Shown here in pieces: positions 42,597 to 51,415 of a stretch of 64,000 bases of DNA. Where the stretch lies: the NCBI RefSeq assembly GCF_001593605.1, contig NZ_CP012836.1, positions 2,484,501 to 2,548,500 of the forward strand, read 5' to 3'. Position numbers and translations under genes: made by a program. Positions within the stretch are counted from its first letter, which is position 1. Every line of letters begins with the position of its first letter. Below the pieces are notes generated by a model that had not been told where the DNA came from, made no database searches, and saw nothing but the letters and a program-made list of their open reading frames with translations. Source of the stretch: Algoriphagus sanaruensis (GTDB lineage Bacteria; Bacteroidota; Bacteroidia; Cytophagales; Cyclobacteriaceae).

Positions 42597-43691
42597 TTAT
42601 AAATTACCTCTGAGCTCCTGCTCGCGTTCAATCGCTTCAAAAAGAGCCTTGAAATTTCCTTTGCCAAATGAGGTAGCACCTTTTCGTTGGATAATCTCAA
42701 AGAACAAGGTAGGTCGGTCTTGAACTGGTTTGGTGAAAATCTGAAGCAAATAACCTTCATCATCTCTATCCACCAAAATATTCAACTCTTTTAAAGGTTG
42801 AAGATCTTCATCAATCGTTCCAACACGGTCTAACAAATCATCATAATAGGTGGACGGAACTTCCAAAAATTCGACTCCACGTCTTCTTAATTCACTGACC
42901 GTATGGATGATGTCGTCTGTGGCAATAGCCATATGTTGAACTCCAGCTCCTCCATAAAAATCAAGATACTCTTCAATTTGAGACTTTTTCTTTCCTTCAG
43001 CTGGCTCATTGATTGGGAATTTGATGTAGCCGTTTCCATTTGAAACAACCTTAGACATCAATGCTGAATATTCGGTGGAAATGTCTTTGTCGTCAAACGT
43101 TATGAGCAATTTGAATCCCATGACTTTTTCATAAAAATCAACCCAGCGATTCATTTCTCCCAATTCGACATTACCTACACAGTGATCGATGTATTTCAAT
43201 CCAATTGATTCTGCCTGATAAGTGCTTTTTCTAGCTTTATATCCGGGAAGAAAAATTCCCTTGTAATTATTTCGTTCAACAAAAGTATGGATTGTATCGC
43301 CGTAGGTTTTGATTGATGCGACTTTCACTTGTCCAAATTCATCCTGAATAACTTTCGGAGCCTCAGCAGATTCGGCGCATCTTGAAGTAGTTTCAAGCCA
43401 AGATTTTTCGGCATCATCTACCCAAAGAGCAAGGACTTTTACCCCATCTCCATGTTTGGAAATATGCGAAGCGATTGGTCCTGAGGAATTTAATGGAGAA
43501 GTGAGCACTAATCGGATTTTACCCTGCTGGAGGACATAGGAAGCGCGATCTTTGATTCCTGTCTCTGGACCTGCATAAGCAATCAATTCAAAGCCAAACG
43601 CATATTGGTAAAAAAGTGCACTTTGTTTGGCGTTTCCAACGTAGAGCTCTACGTGATCTGTCCCATTAATGGGAAGAAAATCATGGTTCAT
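42597..43691 (-). CDS. hppD: 4-hydroxyphenylpyruvate dioxygenase
   Basis: 364 residues, usual length. Two glyoxalase-fold halves are present. The iron ligands are visible: His in YIDHCVGNVE, His in VQHMAIATDD and Glu in LFFEIIQRKG. It converts 4-hydroxyphenylpyruvate to homogentisate in tyrosine breakdown. Genes for the next steps (hmgA, fahA) are not in the window. Single gene. Confidence 0.96.
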   Translation of the reverse strand: MNHDFLPINGTDHVELYVGNAKQSALFYQYAFGFELIAYAGPETGIKDRASYVLQQGKIRLVLTSPLNSSGPIASHISKHGDGVKVLALWVDDAEKSWLETTSRCAESAEAPKVIQDEFGQVKVASIKTYGDTIHTFVERNNYKGIFLPGYKARKSTYQAESIGLKYIDHCVGNVELGEMNRWVDFYEKVMGFKLLITFDDKDISTEYSALMSKVVSNGNGYIKFPINEPAEGKKKSQIEEYLDFYGGAGVQHMAIATDDIIHTVSELRRRGVEFLEVPSTYYDDLLDRVGTIDEDLQPLKELNILVDRDDEGYLLQIFTKPVQDRPTLFFEIIQRKGATSFGKGNFKALFEAIEREQELRGNL

Positions 43692-43764
43692 ATTCAGTTA
43701 CATTTGGGTTAAATTCTTGAACAAAGTTAAGAAACTAAACCAAATATAATTTGGTCACCCAAAC

Positions 43765-44763
43765 TTATTCTTGCGGACTTTTATTCCAAAAAATGGAGAA
43801 AATCCCAAGAATCATCCAAGTCAAAAACCATGAAGGTTCCGAACTATATAAGACTCCCAAGATCAATAACAAATAGAATATAGGGCCAAGTGAAAACCCA
43901 ATAAGAAACTTAAAAGTCGATTCAAATACTCTGTCCTCGATCTTAGGACTAATTGCTAGCCAAATTAGGAAAAGTGGAAAATGGACAAGATTCATTACTT
44001 TTTTCCTCATTCCAGAGTAGAAAGGAAGTTTTGATTTGGCTTCTCCATAAGTTAAAAAATCGCTAACAGCCATTCGATCTGTAAGATCAATTCCATTTTC
44101 AATCAATCGCTTAAGATCCTTCTCATACGAATCATCTGGAATAGTCACCAGCATTGCTCCCAAGTTCTGTTGAACTTGTCTAGTCAGTTTTCCTGGATGG
44201 GTATCTGCCAATACCGAAATAGTAGGACCAAATGTGATTTTAACATGGCTGCCAGGATGTTTATGAGCGCTGTATTCGATAGCAACGGGGAGAATTACAG
44301 GTTCTTTTTTAGGGAATTTTTCCAATAATCCCAAAGCCATACGGGTAAATCCTTTACTTAAAGGTCGGAGGTTCCGATTCAAAGAATGATTTCCTTCTGC
44401 AAAAATGATGACGGAACCATTTTGAGCTAAAATAGAGATGGTCTGGGCAAAGATTTGTTCATTTTGAGCAATGGAGGAAAATCCATCACGAATTCGATAG
44501 ACAGGAAGCATTCGAATTAGATTCAAAAGCTTACTTACAAAGGAGTTTTTAAAAGCCGAAGCTCTGGTGAGAAACCAAGGTTTTAATTGGGTATGAGTCG
44601 CTAATAAAAGAGGATCAATGAGGGCATTTTGATGGTTAGCTACCAAAATAACCGGTTTGCCTTTGGGAATATTTTCCTTACCGACAACGGTGATTTTTCT
44701 AAAATATAAATGGAGGGCAATTTTTACCCAAATCCTTAAAAAGGAATTCAATAGGTTTTTCAT
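43765..44763 (-). CDS. Lysophospholipid acyltransferase (PlsC-like)
   Basis: The start chosen is ATG 44763 (332 residues), which overlaps the upstream stop by ATGA. It has the acyltransferase fold: ANHQNALIDPLLL, where His and Asp are separated by five residues rather than the usual four, and FAEGNHS in place of FPEGTR, then a downstream PVAIEY block. Such Bacteroidota variants are common, so it is likely active. C-terminal helices suggest membrane attachment. It is translationally coupled to a BASS transporter. Confidence 0.82.
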   Translation of the reverse strand: MKNLLNSFLRIWVKIALHLYFRKITVVGKENIPKGKPVILVANHQNALIDPLLLATHTQLKPWFLTRASAFKNSFVSKLLNLIRMLPVYRIRDGFSSIAQNEQIFAQTISILAQNGSVIIFAEGNHSLNRNLRPLSKGFTRMALGLLEKFPKKEPVILPVAIEYSAHKHPGSHVKITFGPTISVLADTHPGKLTRQVQQNLGAMLVTIPDDSYEKDLKRLIENGIDLTDRMAVSDFLTYGEAKSKLPFYSGMRKKVMNLVHFPLFLIWLAISPKIEDRVFESTFKFLIGFSLGPIFYLLLILGVLYSSEPSWFLTWMILGIFSIFWNKSPQE

Positions 44764-45662
44764 GCAGTTCTTCTCCAAAATGAAGCTAATGATAATCCGG
44801 AAATCAAATGCCAAATTCCCCACCAAGCAGCAATGATTGCCATTCCTCCAATTCCCTCAAAATAGGTGAAAATCAAGGCTAGGCCAAGACCTGAATTTTG
44901 TATTCCAGTTTCGATACTTAAAGTCTTTCGATCTTTTTGGGGTAATCCGCCTAGATATCCAGTCAGATATCCGATGCTAAGCGCCAGAAGATTATGCGCT
45001 AAAACCCATCCAAAAATTCTTGAAATATTAGCAGTAAAAAGGTCAAAGTTGGCCTTGAAAGCCATCAAGACAAATACAACAAATATTAAGATGCTTAAAG
45101 GTCTTAGGATTTTGGAAGCTTGAAGCGAGAATTTTGGAAAAAATCGATTGACAAGAATCCCTACCAAAAGTGGTAACCCTAAAATCAAGGTTACGGTGAC
45201 TATGACATCTGAAATTTCCAGATTGATTTGACGAATCAAATCCAATCCAGGAGGATAAAGGCTTGACCAAAAGGCAAAATTCAAGGGTGTCAACACTACT
45301 GCAAACGTGGTGGAAAAGGCAGTTAAACTAATCGAAAGTGCAGTATTGGCTTTGGATAGATGGCTAAGGAAATTAGAGACATTTCCTCCGGGACATGAAG
45401 CTACCAAGATCATTCCCAAAGCCACTGATGGAGGAGGGGAGATTAAATACACCAATCCAAATGTAAATGCAGGCAAAAAAATGAACTGGGAAATCACCCC
45501 AAGAAAAAAGGATTTAGGAAAGCGAATTACTTGTTTGAAATCCTCGACTTTTAAATCCAGGGCAATGCCAAACATGATTAAAGCCAAGGCAAAATTGAGC
45601 AATAGCAAATCGCCTCCGGAGAAATTCAGCTGGATTGAGTCAAGGGAATCGGGTGATGACAT
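44760..45662 (-). CDS. BASS-family (bile acid:sodium symporter) transporter
   Basis: 300 residues with about nine to ten membrane helices. The BASS marker SCPGGNVSNFLSHLSKAN (about residues 88-105) is intact, including the sodium-site turn, and GIQNSGLGLAL follows late. The family moves organic anions with sodium; the substrate is unknown. It overlaps the acyltransferase gene by 4 bp, and the pair forms one unit. Confidence 0.88.
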   Translation of the reverse strand: MSSPDSLDSIQLNFSGGDLLLLNFALALIMFGIALDLKVEDFKQVIRFPKSFFLGVISQFIFLPAFTFGLVYLISPPPSVALGMILVASCPGGNVSNFLSHLSKANTALSISLTAFSTTFAVVLTPLNFAFWSSLYPPGLDLIRQINLEISDVIVTVTLILGLPLLVGILVNRFFPKFSLQASKILRPLSILIFVVFVLMAFKANFDLFTANISRIFGWVLAHNLLALSIGYLTGYLGGLPQKDRKTLSIETGIQNSGLGLALIFTYFEGIGGMAIIAAWWGIWHLISGLSLASFWRRTA

Positions 45663-45714
45663 GCACTAAAATCCAAGGAAACATCGGATTATCCAAACTG
45701 CTTACTTTAGAAAA

Positions 45715-46104
45715 TTACCTTTTCGCCAAAATCGCATATTTCCAAGGATCAGGAAGGTATTCCCAGCCAAAAGACCCCAACTTTTCAACTTTCAGGGATT
45801 CAATGGATTCTTCTAAAAGAGGCTTAATACTGACTTTGTGGAGCGCGTAATCTGTGGCATCATCGTAAATTCTGACTAAAAAGTTTAACCCTTCGTAATT
45901 CAAAACCACCAAACCCATATTGTTCAATTCTTGATTAAAAGACTCCTGCTCTTTATCAGCTTGATTTTCTACCGCGTAGATTTCAAAGATTTCTGGATAA
46001 AGGATCAATGAAATAGGATTGGGTTTGATCGTTGAAATCTCTTGTGCCGAGATTTGAAATGAGATTACGGACAAGAACATCGAGGTGACAAGCAGCTTTT
46101 TCAT
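45715..46104 (-). CDS. Small secreted hypothetical protein
   Basis: 129 residues with a signal peptide (residues 1-20, ending ISAQ). The mature part is about 110 residues without known motifs; the end DPWKYAILAKR is basic. It is monocistronic and unrecognised. Confidence 0.6.
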   Translation of the reverse strand: MKKLLVTSMFLSVISFQISAQEISTIKPNPISLILYPEIFEIYAVENQADKEQESFNQELNNMGLVVLNYEGLNFLVRIYDDATDYALHKVSIKPLLEESIESLKVEKLGSFGWEYLPDPWKYAILAKR

Positions 46105-46164
46105 GGTGTGTTCTGGTTTTGGGTTAGTATTGATTTTTAGTATATCATGAGTAATCGATAAATG

Positions 46165-47046
46165 TCAAATGAATTTTTTTCGCTTAAACCACACCCAAAT
46201 CATAACAGAAATTAACAGCATGATGCCCCAAGCGAAATAATAACCCTTTTGCCAATGGAGCTCCGGGATATGGTCGAAGTTCATTCCATACACTCCAACA
46301 ATAAACGTCAGCGGTAAAAAGAAGGCTGAAAAAATGGTCAAAAGCTTCATGACTTCATTACTCTTTTGCGCGGATAAAGACATATGAGTTTGCATCAGAG
46401 AATGCGCGTCTTCTACCACTTCGTCGAAGTGAAGCAAATAACTTTGGGTAGTTTCTTTCAGATCTTGTAGGGCCGATTGATGGGCTGCATTAACCTCAAG
46501 TTGATTGAGGACATTTTGAGAAAGTTGGAGCACTTTCCGACAAATTCTGGCTTTAGCTTTTTGGAAATATAAAGATTTAAGGGAAGTCTTTTGCTGATTT
46601 TGAACGAATAGTTCCTGCTCGCTTTCATCCATTTTTTCAGCCAGCCACTGCAAGGGTCGTTCATAGGTATCTAACATCAATCCAAAAATTTTCAACATCA
46701 AGTCTTCGGCTGAGTCAAAAGATTGTTCTTCCAATGATCCCAAAAAGTCAAAAGGCTTTTGATGAATCGTTACCAAATAGTTTTCATATAGAAGAAAGGC
46801 GATTTTATTAGTAAGTTTTGCTAAATCGGTCGAACTGGCTTTTGGTTCTGCTGAAAATGCACGCAGTATAATAAATCGATGTGTTCCTTGATGTTCAATT
46901 TTTGGAAGGTGACCATGCTCTAGGGCATCTTCCAGCAAGTTAAATTCAACCGGAAAGGGTAAAGAGGAAGGGGTAAAAAACTCTTTTTTGGGCTTTTGAA
47001 TATCCAGCCATTCGAAGTTTTTGAATTTTTTAAGTTGTGTACTCAT
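46165..47046 (-). CDS. corA: CorA-family divalent-metal channel
   Basis: 293 residues. A long helical cytoplasmic domain is followed by two C-terminal membrane helices with the signature YGMNF (about residues 254-258) before the last helix and a basic end WFKRKKFI. CorA pentamers carry Mg2+, and sometimes Co2+ or Ni2+, into the cell. Single gene. Confidence 0.93.
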   Translation of the reverse strand: MSTQLKKFKNFEWLDIQKPKKEFFTPSSLPFPVEFNLLEDALEHGHLPKIEHQGTHRFIILRAFSAEPKASSTDLAKLTNKIAFLLYENYLVTIHQKPFDFLGSLEEQSFDSAEDLMLKIFGLMLDTYERPLQWLAEKMDESEQELFVQNQQKTSLKSLYFQKAKARICRKVLQLSQNVLNQLEVNAAHQSALQDLKETTQSYLLHFDEVVEDAHSLMQTHMSLSAQKSNEVMKLLTIFSAFFLPLTFIVGVYGMNFDHIPELHWQKGYYFAWGIMLLISVMIWVWFKRKKFI

Positions 47047-47125
47047 CAGAAATTAGAAAAATGTTCCTTTCCAATAAGCTAACAAAAAATAAGCAGAAGA
47101 CCTGAAAAGTAGGAGAATAGCTTAC

Positions 47126-48142
47126 TCAGATGACATGCTCCAAACTCTTTCGGAGGATTTCGCCCATGTTTTTACACTCTACAAATCCACGATCCCCATA
47201 GTGAATAGCCAATGCTTCTCGGAGCTGAATCACATTTTCAGGTTTAGAAATCCGGTCGTGCTCCATCGCTCGCAGGACATCTTCGATTTCTTTATGAGCT
47301 GTTTTGACTCGCTTTGCGATCAGAGCTCGTTCTTCTCGCTGATATTGTCGCATCGATTCCGGCGTGATATACTTCATGCCTAGCTCGATTAGGACATTAT
47401 TTTCTTTAAAATATTGAGGGAGATATATGGATTTTTTCCCCTCATAAGACTGCTGATCGAAATCAATTGCCCGAATTCGGTAATGAGTCTCCTCAAAATC
47501 AGGCGTCACATCAATGACAAAATTGGCCGAATGCATATCCCCCAAAAGCCGGACAAAGCAACGCTCATTGAATTTGACAAACTCTTTAGCTAATCGAATC
47601 GGATTTAGATGAGGGTCAGACATATGCTGACGCATAAAAATATCTCCTGGAATTCCAGCAATATGCTCCTCAATTAGGGTGTTTTGGTGAACAAGGTATG
47701 AGATTCGATTGGGAGAAAGTAGGTGTTCAAGTTCTAGACCGTAAACTCGAGAAGCATCCGCCTGTTTGATGTAGAAATAGTCAAAATTATCGTTGATCCG
47801 ATTTACAATCCGGATTCTGAACGGTTGTGTATTCCCATAAATACAGAGATCAATTCGGTCCACATACAAGTGCTCCATGACACTCATGTCTCCACCAGCC
47901 TTCAATAGGGCATAGATTTTCTTGACGTTTAAGTGGATCTCTTCTCGATCACTTTGATCATAAAATACCGTTTCCCAAAGTGTATCCTGATCCTTGGAAT
48001 CATACAATGCGATGGAATTCGAATAACGGAGCAATTCATGATAGTGAATGGGAATGTCAACCTCCCGAGAATACTTGATCAGGTAGCGTCTCAATCCAGA
48101 GCTGATCGGAAAAATGATCTTTTTCTTACTGATCAGCGCCAT
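47126..48142 (-). CDS. Uncharacterised protein with APH/protein-kinase-like fold
   Basis: 338 residues with no signal or membrane helix. Kinase-fold landmarks appear in the right order: Lys126 in YFYIKQAD, Glu138 in LELEHLL, a catalytic loop LLGDMHSANFVI with Asp202 and Asn207, and AIDFDQQ with Asp227, like the HGDxHxxN...IDF pattern of aminoglycoside-type phosphotransferases. The glycine-rich loop is not clear. The substrate cannot be predicted. It is probably expressed with the DUF3817 gene 3 bp upstream. The family is not one I can name. Confidence 0.68.
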   Translation of the reverse strand: MALISKKKIIFPISSGLRRYLIKYSREVDIPIHYHELLRYSNSIALYDSKDQDTLWETVFYDQSDREEIHLNVKKIYALLKAGGDMSVMEHLYVDRIDLCIYGNTQPFRIRIVNRINDNFDYFYIKQADASRVYGLELEHLLSPNRISYLVHQNTLIEEHIAGIPGDIFMRQHMSDPHLNPIRLAKEFVKFNERCFVRLLGDMHSANFVIDVTPDFEETHYRIRAIDFDQQSYEGKKSIYLPQYFKENNVLIELGMKYITPESMRQYQREERALIAKRVKTAHKEIEDVLRAMEHDRISKPENVIQLREALAIHYGDRGFVECKNMGEILRKSLEHVI

Positions 48143-48145
48143 GAA

Positions 48146-48457
48146 TCAAAATTTAACGTGTTGGTTTTTTCTCAAATTCCGGTCAAAAATAAATGGACCA
48201 AAAGGCAGAACCGAAGCGACTAATGCAAAAAAGGTTCTTCCAAATTCCCATTTTAATTTGCTAGCCGTTGGAAATACAGTGTAGATATACACGATGAATA
48301 ATATCCCATGCACCCAACCTACATAGGTCACTGCCAAGGGAATATCGAGTACATACTTCATAGGCATCGCTATAAATAGGAGAACAAGAAAGGAGAGTCC
48401 CTCAATTAGACTGATCCACTTGAAGCGTCTTGCCCATTTGATTTGGTCGGAATTCAT
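48146..48457 (-). CDS. DUF3817 membrane protein
   Basis: 103 residues with three membrane helices. FKWISLIEGLSFLVLLF at the start and VGWVHGILFIVYIY in the middle are characteristic of DUF3817, whose role is unknown. It overlaps the upstream hypothetical gene by 4 bp and is followed 3 bp later by the kinase-fold gene, so all three are probably cotranscribed. Confidence 0.85.
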   Translation of the reverse strand: MNSDQIKWARRFKWISLIEGLSFLVLLFIAMPMKYVLDIPLAVTYVGWVHGILFIVYIYTVFPTASKLKWEFGRTFFALVASVLPFGPFIFDRNLRKNQHVKF

Positions 48458-49053
48458 TTTTTAGGAGTGCTTAGGTTGAAGAGAATTTTTAGGGAGGACC
48501 AAAGTTTTTTCTTTAATTCTTGATCCTCTGAAATGACGGTTAATGAATCTGCAAATAGATACTCCGTCTCATTTTCTGAAAATACTTGATAAGGTGGAGC
48601 TGGAAGGGCATTGATTGGATGTTTGATTCTCCCAAATCGAAGGACAATATGCGCATTCAAACTTTGAAATTCCTCCATGGTCCTTCCGGCTAAATTATCT
48701 GAAGAAACCAATCCCACCTCACTCATCGAATGACCAACAGCATTGACCAGTTTAGAAAGCATATCCATAGGCCCCTCTATGAGTTCGGCTTCTTCGTGAA
48801 GGATCAAAATTCCTTTAGTGAATCCTCCTTTAACAGGAATAGGCGGTGCCTCTTCCTTTTGAATTTCATATATTTCTGGATTTGCCGCGGCTGCCCCGTG
48901 TGAATCTGCTTTAACAACTTCTACCTTGGTTTCAGTTGGAGTGCTAGGAATCGTTTGGATTAACTTTTCGGCATACAGCGTTTTTTCTTCCGAAATCAGA
49001 TAAATCTCTTCAGGAATAAATAAGCTGATTGACTCTAAAGATTCGTTTTCCAT
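48454..49053 (-). CDS. Hypothetical protein, possible HolD-like fold
   Basis: 199 residues with no signal peptide. The N-terminal 80 residues are charged and poorly structured, and the C-terminal part is compact alpha/beta. The end of the protein (HIVLRFGRIKHPINALP, then a block ending KKKLWSSLKILF) is faintly like the DNA polymerase III psi subunit (HolD), including a small LW-x-x-L end, but this is only a resemblance. It overlaps DUF3817 by 4 bp and lies 50 bp downstream of gcdH. Confidence 0.55.
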   Translation of the reverse strand: MENESLESISLFIPEEIYLISEEKTLYAEKLIQTIPSTPTETKVEVVKADSHGAAAANPEIYEIQKEEAPPIPVKGGFTKGILILHEEAELIEGPMDMLSKLVNAVGHSMSEVGLVSSDNLAGRTMEEFQSLNAHIVLRFGRIKHPINALPAPPYQVFSENETEYLFADSLTVISEDQELKKKLWSSLKILFNLSTPKK

Positions 49054-49103
49054 GCGATGTATAGTAAGGATTGAAGGGCTAACAGATTAATCTGATTCAG
49101 CAA

Positions 49104-50303
49104 TTATTTAAAAGCTTGAATTCCTGTGATTTCATTTCCGAGAATCAACAAATGAATATCGTGAGTACCCTCATAGGTGATCACCGATTCCAAATTCATC
49201 ATGTGACGCATAATTGGATATTCACCAGTGATACCCATTCCTCCGTGAATTTGTCTGGCTTCTCTAGCGATGTTTAATGCCATTTCGACATTGTTACGCT
49301 TGGCCATGGAAATGTGAACGGTCTTGGCTTTTCCTTCATTTAGCATTTTACCCACTTTCCAAGCCAGCAATTGCGCTTTGGTAATTTCGGTAAGCATCTC
49401 GGCTAATTTTTTCTGAACCAACTGGAAGCTTGCAATTGGTTTTCCAAATTGAATGCGTTCTAACGCATATTTTCTTGCTGATTCATAACAATCCATCGCA
49501 GCTCCAATAGCTCCCCATGCAATTCCAAATCTTGCAGAGTCCAAGCACATTAAGGGAGCTCCTAAACCTGATTTTCCAGGAAGCAGATTTTCTTTAGGAA
49601 CCTTTACGTTGTCAAACACAAGCTCACCGGTGCAGGAAGCACGAAGGGACCATTTGTTATGGGTTTCGGGAGTGGTAAATCCTTCCATTCCGCGCTCAAC
49701 AATCAATCCATGAATTCTTCCTTCTTCATTTTTAGCCCAAACGACTGCAATATCTGCTTGTGGGGAATTAGAAATCCACATCTTAGCTCCATTGAGCAAA
49801 TAGTGGTCACCCATATCCTTGAAGTTGGTGACCATGCCACTTGGATTGGAACCATGGTCAGGCTCAGTCAGACCAAAGCATCCCAGCATTTCACCTGAAG
49901 CTAACTTAGGAAGGTATTTCATTCTTTGCTCTTCGGATCCAAACTTATAGATTGGATACATCACCAAGGAACCCTGAACAGACGCAGTAGAGCGCATCCC
50001 AGAATCTCCTCGTTCGATTTCTTGCATAATCAACCCATAAGCGATGTAATCCAAGCCACCACCTCCATAGGCTTCAGGAATCTGAGGGCCAAAAGCACCT
50101 ACTTCTCCAAATTTCTTCACAATATCGGATGGGAAATAGGCCCGTTGAGCCCAATCTTCGATGTAAGGAGAGATCTCTTTTTTAACGAAATCTCGAATAC
50201 TTGCTCGTATTAATTTATGCTCCTCGGTCAGTAGATCATCAATGTCCAAGAAATCTACCCCATCAAAAAGATCTTGTTTTAGGGATTTTGGTGAAGAATT
50301 CAT
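49104..50303 (-). CDS. gcdH: Glutaryl-CoA dehydrogenase-type acyl-CoA dehydrogenase
   Basis: 399 residues. Acyl-CoA dehydrogenase fold with CFGLTEPDHGSNPSGM (FAD), ARQIHGGMGITGEY and the catalytic Glu in VITYEGTHDIHLLILG. The YEGTHDIH-x-LILG and SLRASCTGEL segments are those of glutaryl-CoA dehydrogenase, which oxidises and decarboxylates the product of lysine and tryptophan degradation. It passes electrons to ETF (encoded at 25-27 kb). It is divergent from the tryptophan dioxygenase gene, whose pathway can lead to glutaryl-CoA. Confidence 0.88.
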   Translation of the reverse strand: MNSSPKSLKQDLFDGVDFLDIDDLLTEEHKLIRASIRDFVKKEISPYIEDWAQRAYFPSDIVKKFGEVGAFGPQIPEAYGGGGLDYIAYGLIMQEIERGDSGMRSTASVQGSLVMYPIYKFGSEEQRMKYLPKLASGEMLGCFGLTEPDHGSNPSGMVTNFKDMGDHYLLNGAKMWISNSPQADIAVVWAKNEEGRIHGLIVERGMEGFTTPETHNKWSLRASCTGELVFDNVKVPKENLLPGKSGLGAPLMCLDSARFGIAWGAIGAAMDCYESARKYALERIQFGKPIASFQLVQKKLAEMLTEITKAQLLAWKVGKMLNEGKAKTVHISMAKRNNVEMALNIAREARQIHGGMGITGEYPIMRHMMNLESVITYEGTHDIHLLILGNEITGIQAFK

Positions 50304-50425
50304 CTCTTTAGTCTATTTGGTTTATCGTTGGGAATGCGTCATTTTTGCCTCGGAAATAGTCCGGTTGCCGCCTCCGAAATTAAGGAGAAAGCCTCTGAAA
50401 AAACCATCTTTTTTAAAAAATACAC

Positions 50426-51397
50426 ATGCAAAATCCCCAATTTGACCCAAAAATTTTAGAGAAAATCCAGCAACTTCAAGATAAGTTTAAAGCTTCCGGC
50501 CAAGATATGCTTTCCTATTTGGAAGGTTTATTGTACGCAGATTATCTGACCTATTGGGAATACATTAATCTAGACACTTTACTTTCTCTTCAACAGCCAA
50601 AGACTAGTTTTAAAGACGAAAAGATTTTCATCATCTACCATCAGATCACGGAATTATACTTCAAATTAATTCTGTCTGAAATGGAACAAATTTCTGATCA
50701 ACAACCACTTCAAGAAGATTTTTTCAAAAATAGGCTAGAGCGAATCCTGATGTATTTTAATCATTTGATCAGCTCTTTTGCAATGATGTGGAAAGGAATG
50801 GAGCGTGAGCAGTTTCTTAAATTTCGAATGTCCTTACTTCCTTCTTCTGGTTTTCAAAGCGCGCAGTTTCGGGAAATTGAATTGATGGCCACTGATGCTT
50901 TTCACCTTGTTACCCTCAGTAAGCGTGCTGAATTTGATTACCACAGCCCTGCAGATGATTTGTTTGCGCATTTATATTGGCAACAGGGGGCGATTGAATT
51001 AGCGACTAGTGAAAAGACGTTGACCTTGAAGAATTTTGAGTTGAAATACGGCAAAAAGCTCAAAGAATTAATTGATTCTTATCGGAGAAAAAATCTCTGG
51101 CAGAAATACATGGAGTTTGTTACTCCTTCAAAGGAGTTAAAAGAATTAATGCGTCAATTTGATTTGAAAGCAAATGTATTTTGGCCATTGGCGCATTATA
51201 AATCTGCTGTGCGCTATCTGCAGCGTGACCCCGTAGATATTGCTGCGACAGGCGGCACCAATTGGCAGAAATACCTTCCTCCTCGTTTTCAAAAAGTGAT
51301 CTTTTTTCCTGAGTTATGGTCAGAACAAGAGCGAGAGGAGTGGGGCAAAGGTTGGGTTGTGAAAGAAATATTTGGAAACGAGGTCCAAGAGGGGTGA
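50426..51397 (+). CDS. kynA: Tryptophan 2,3-dioxygenase
   Basis: 323 residues. The conserved parts are present: KIFIIYHQITELYFKLIL (His is the likely haem ligand region), FRMSLLPSSGFQSAQFREIE and the late AATGGTNWQKYLPP. It opens the indole ring of tryptophan to N-formylkynurenine. Kynurenine-pathway partners are not in the window. It starts at ATG 50426, 122 bp from the divergent gcdH. It is convergent with the M19-like gene, 18 bp apart. Confidence 0.93.
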   Translation: MQNPQFDPKILEKIQQLQDKFKASGQDMLSYLEGLLYADYLTYWEYINLDTLLSLQQPKTSFKDEKIFIIYHQITELYFKLILSEMEQISDQQPLQEDFFKNRLERILMYFNHLISSFAMMWKGMEREQFLKFRMSLLPSSGFQSAQFREIELMATDAFHLVTLSKRAEFDYHSPADDLFAHLYWQQGAIELATSEKTLTLKNFELKYGKKLKELIDSYRRKNLWQKYMEFVTPSKELKELMRQFDLKANVFWPLAHYKSAVRYLQRDPVDIAATGGTNWQKYLPPRFQKVIFFPELWSEQEREEWGKGWVVKEIFGNEVQEG

Positions 51398-51415
51398 GGC
51401 AAATCACCCCTTTTC

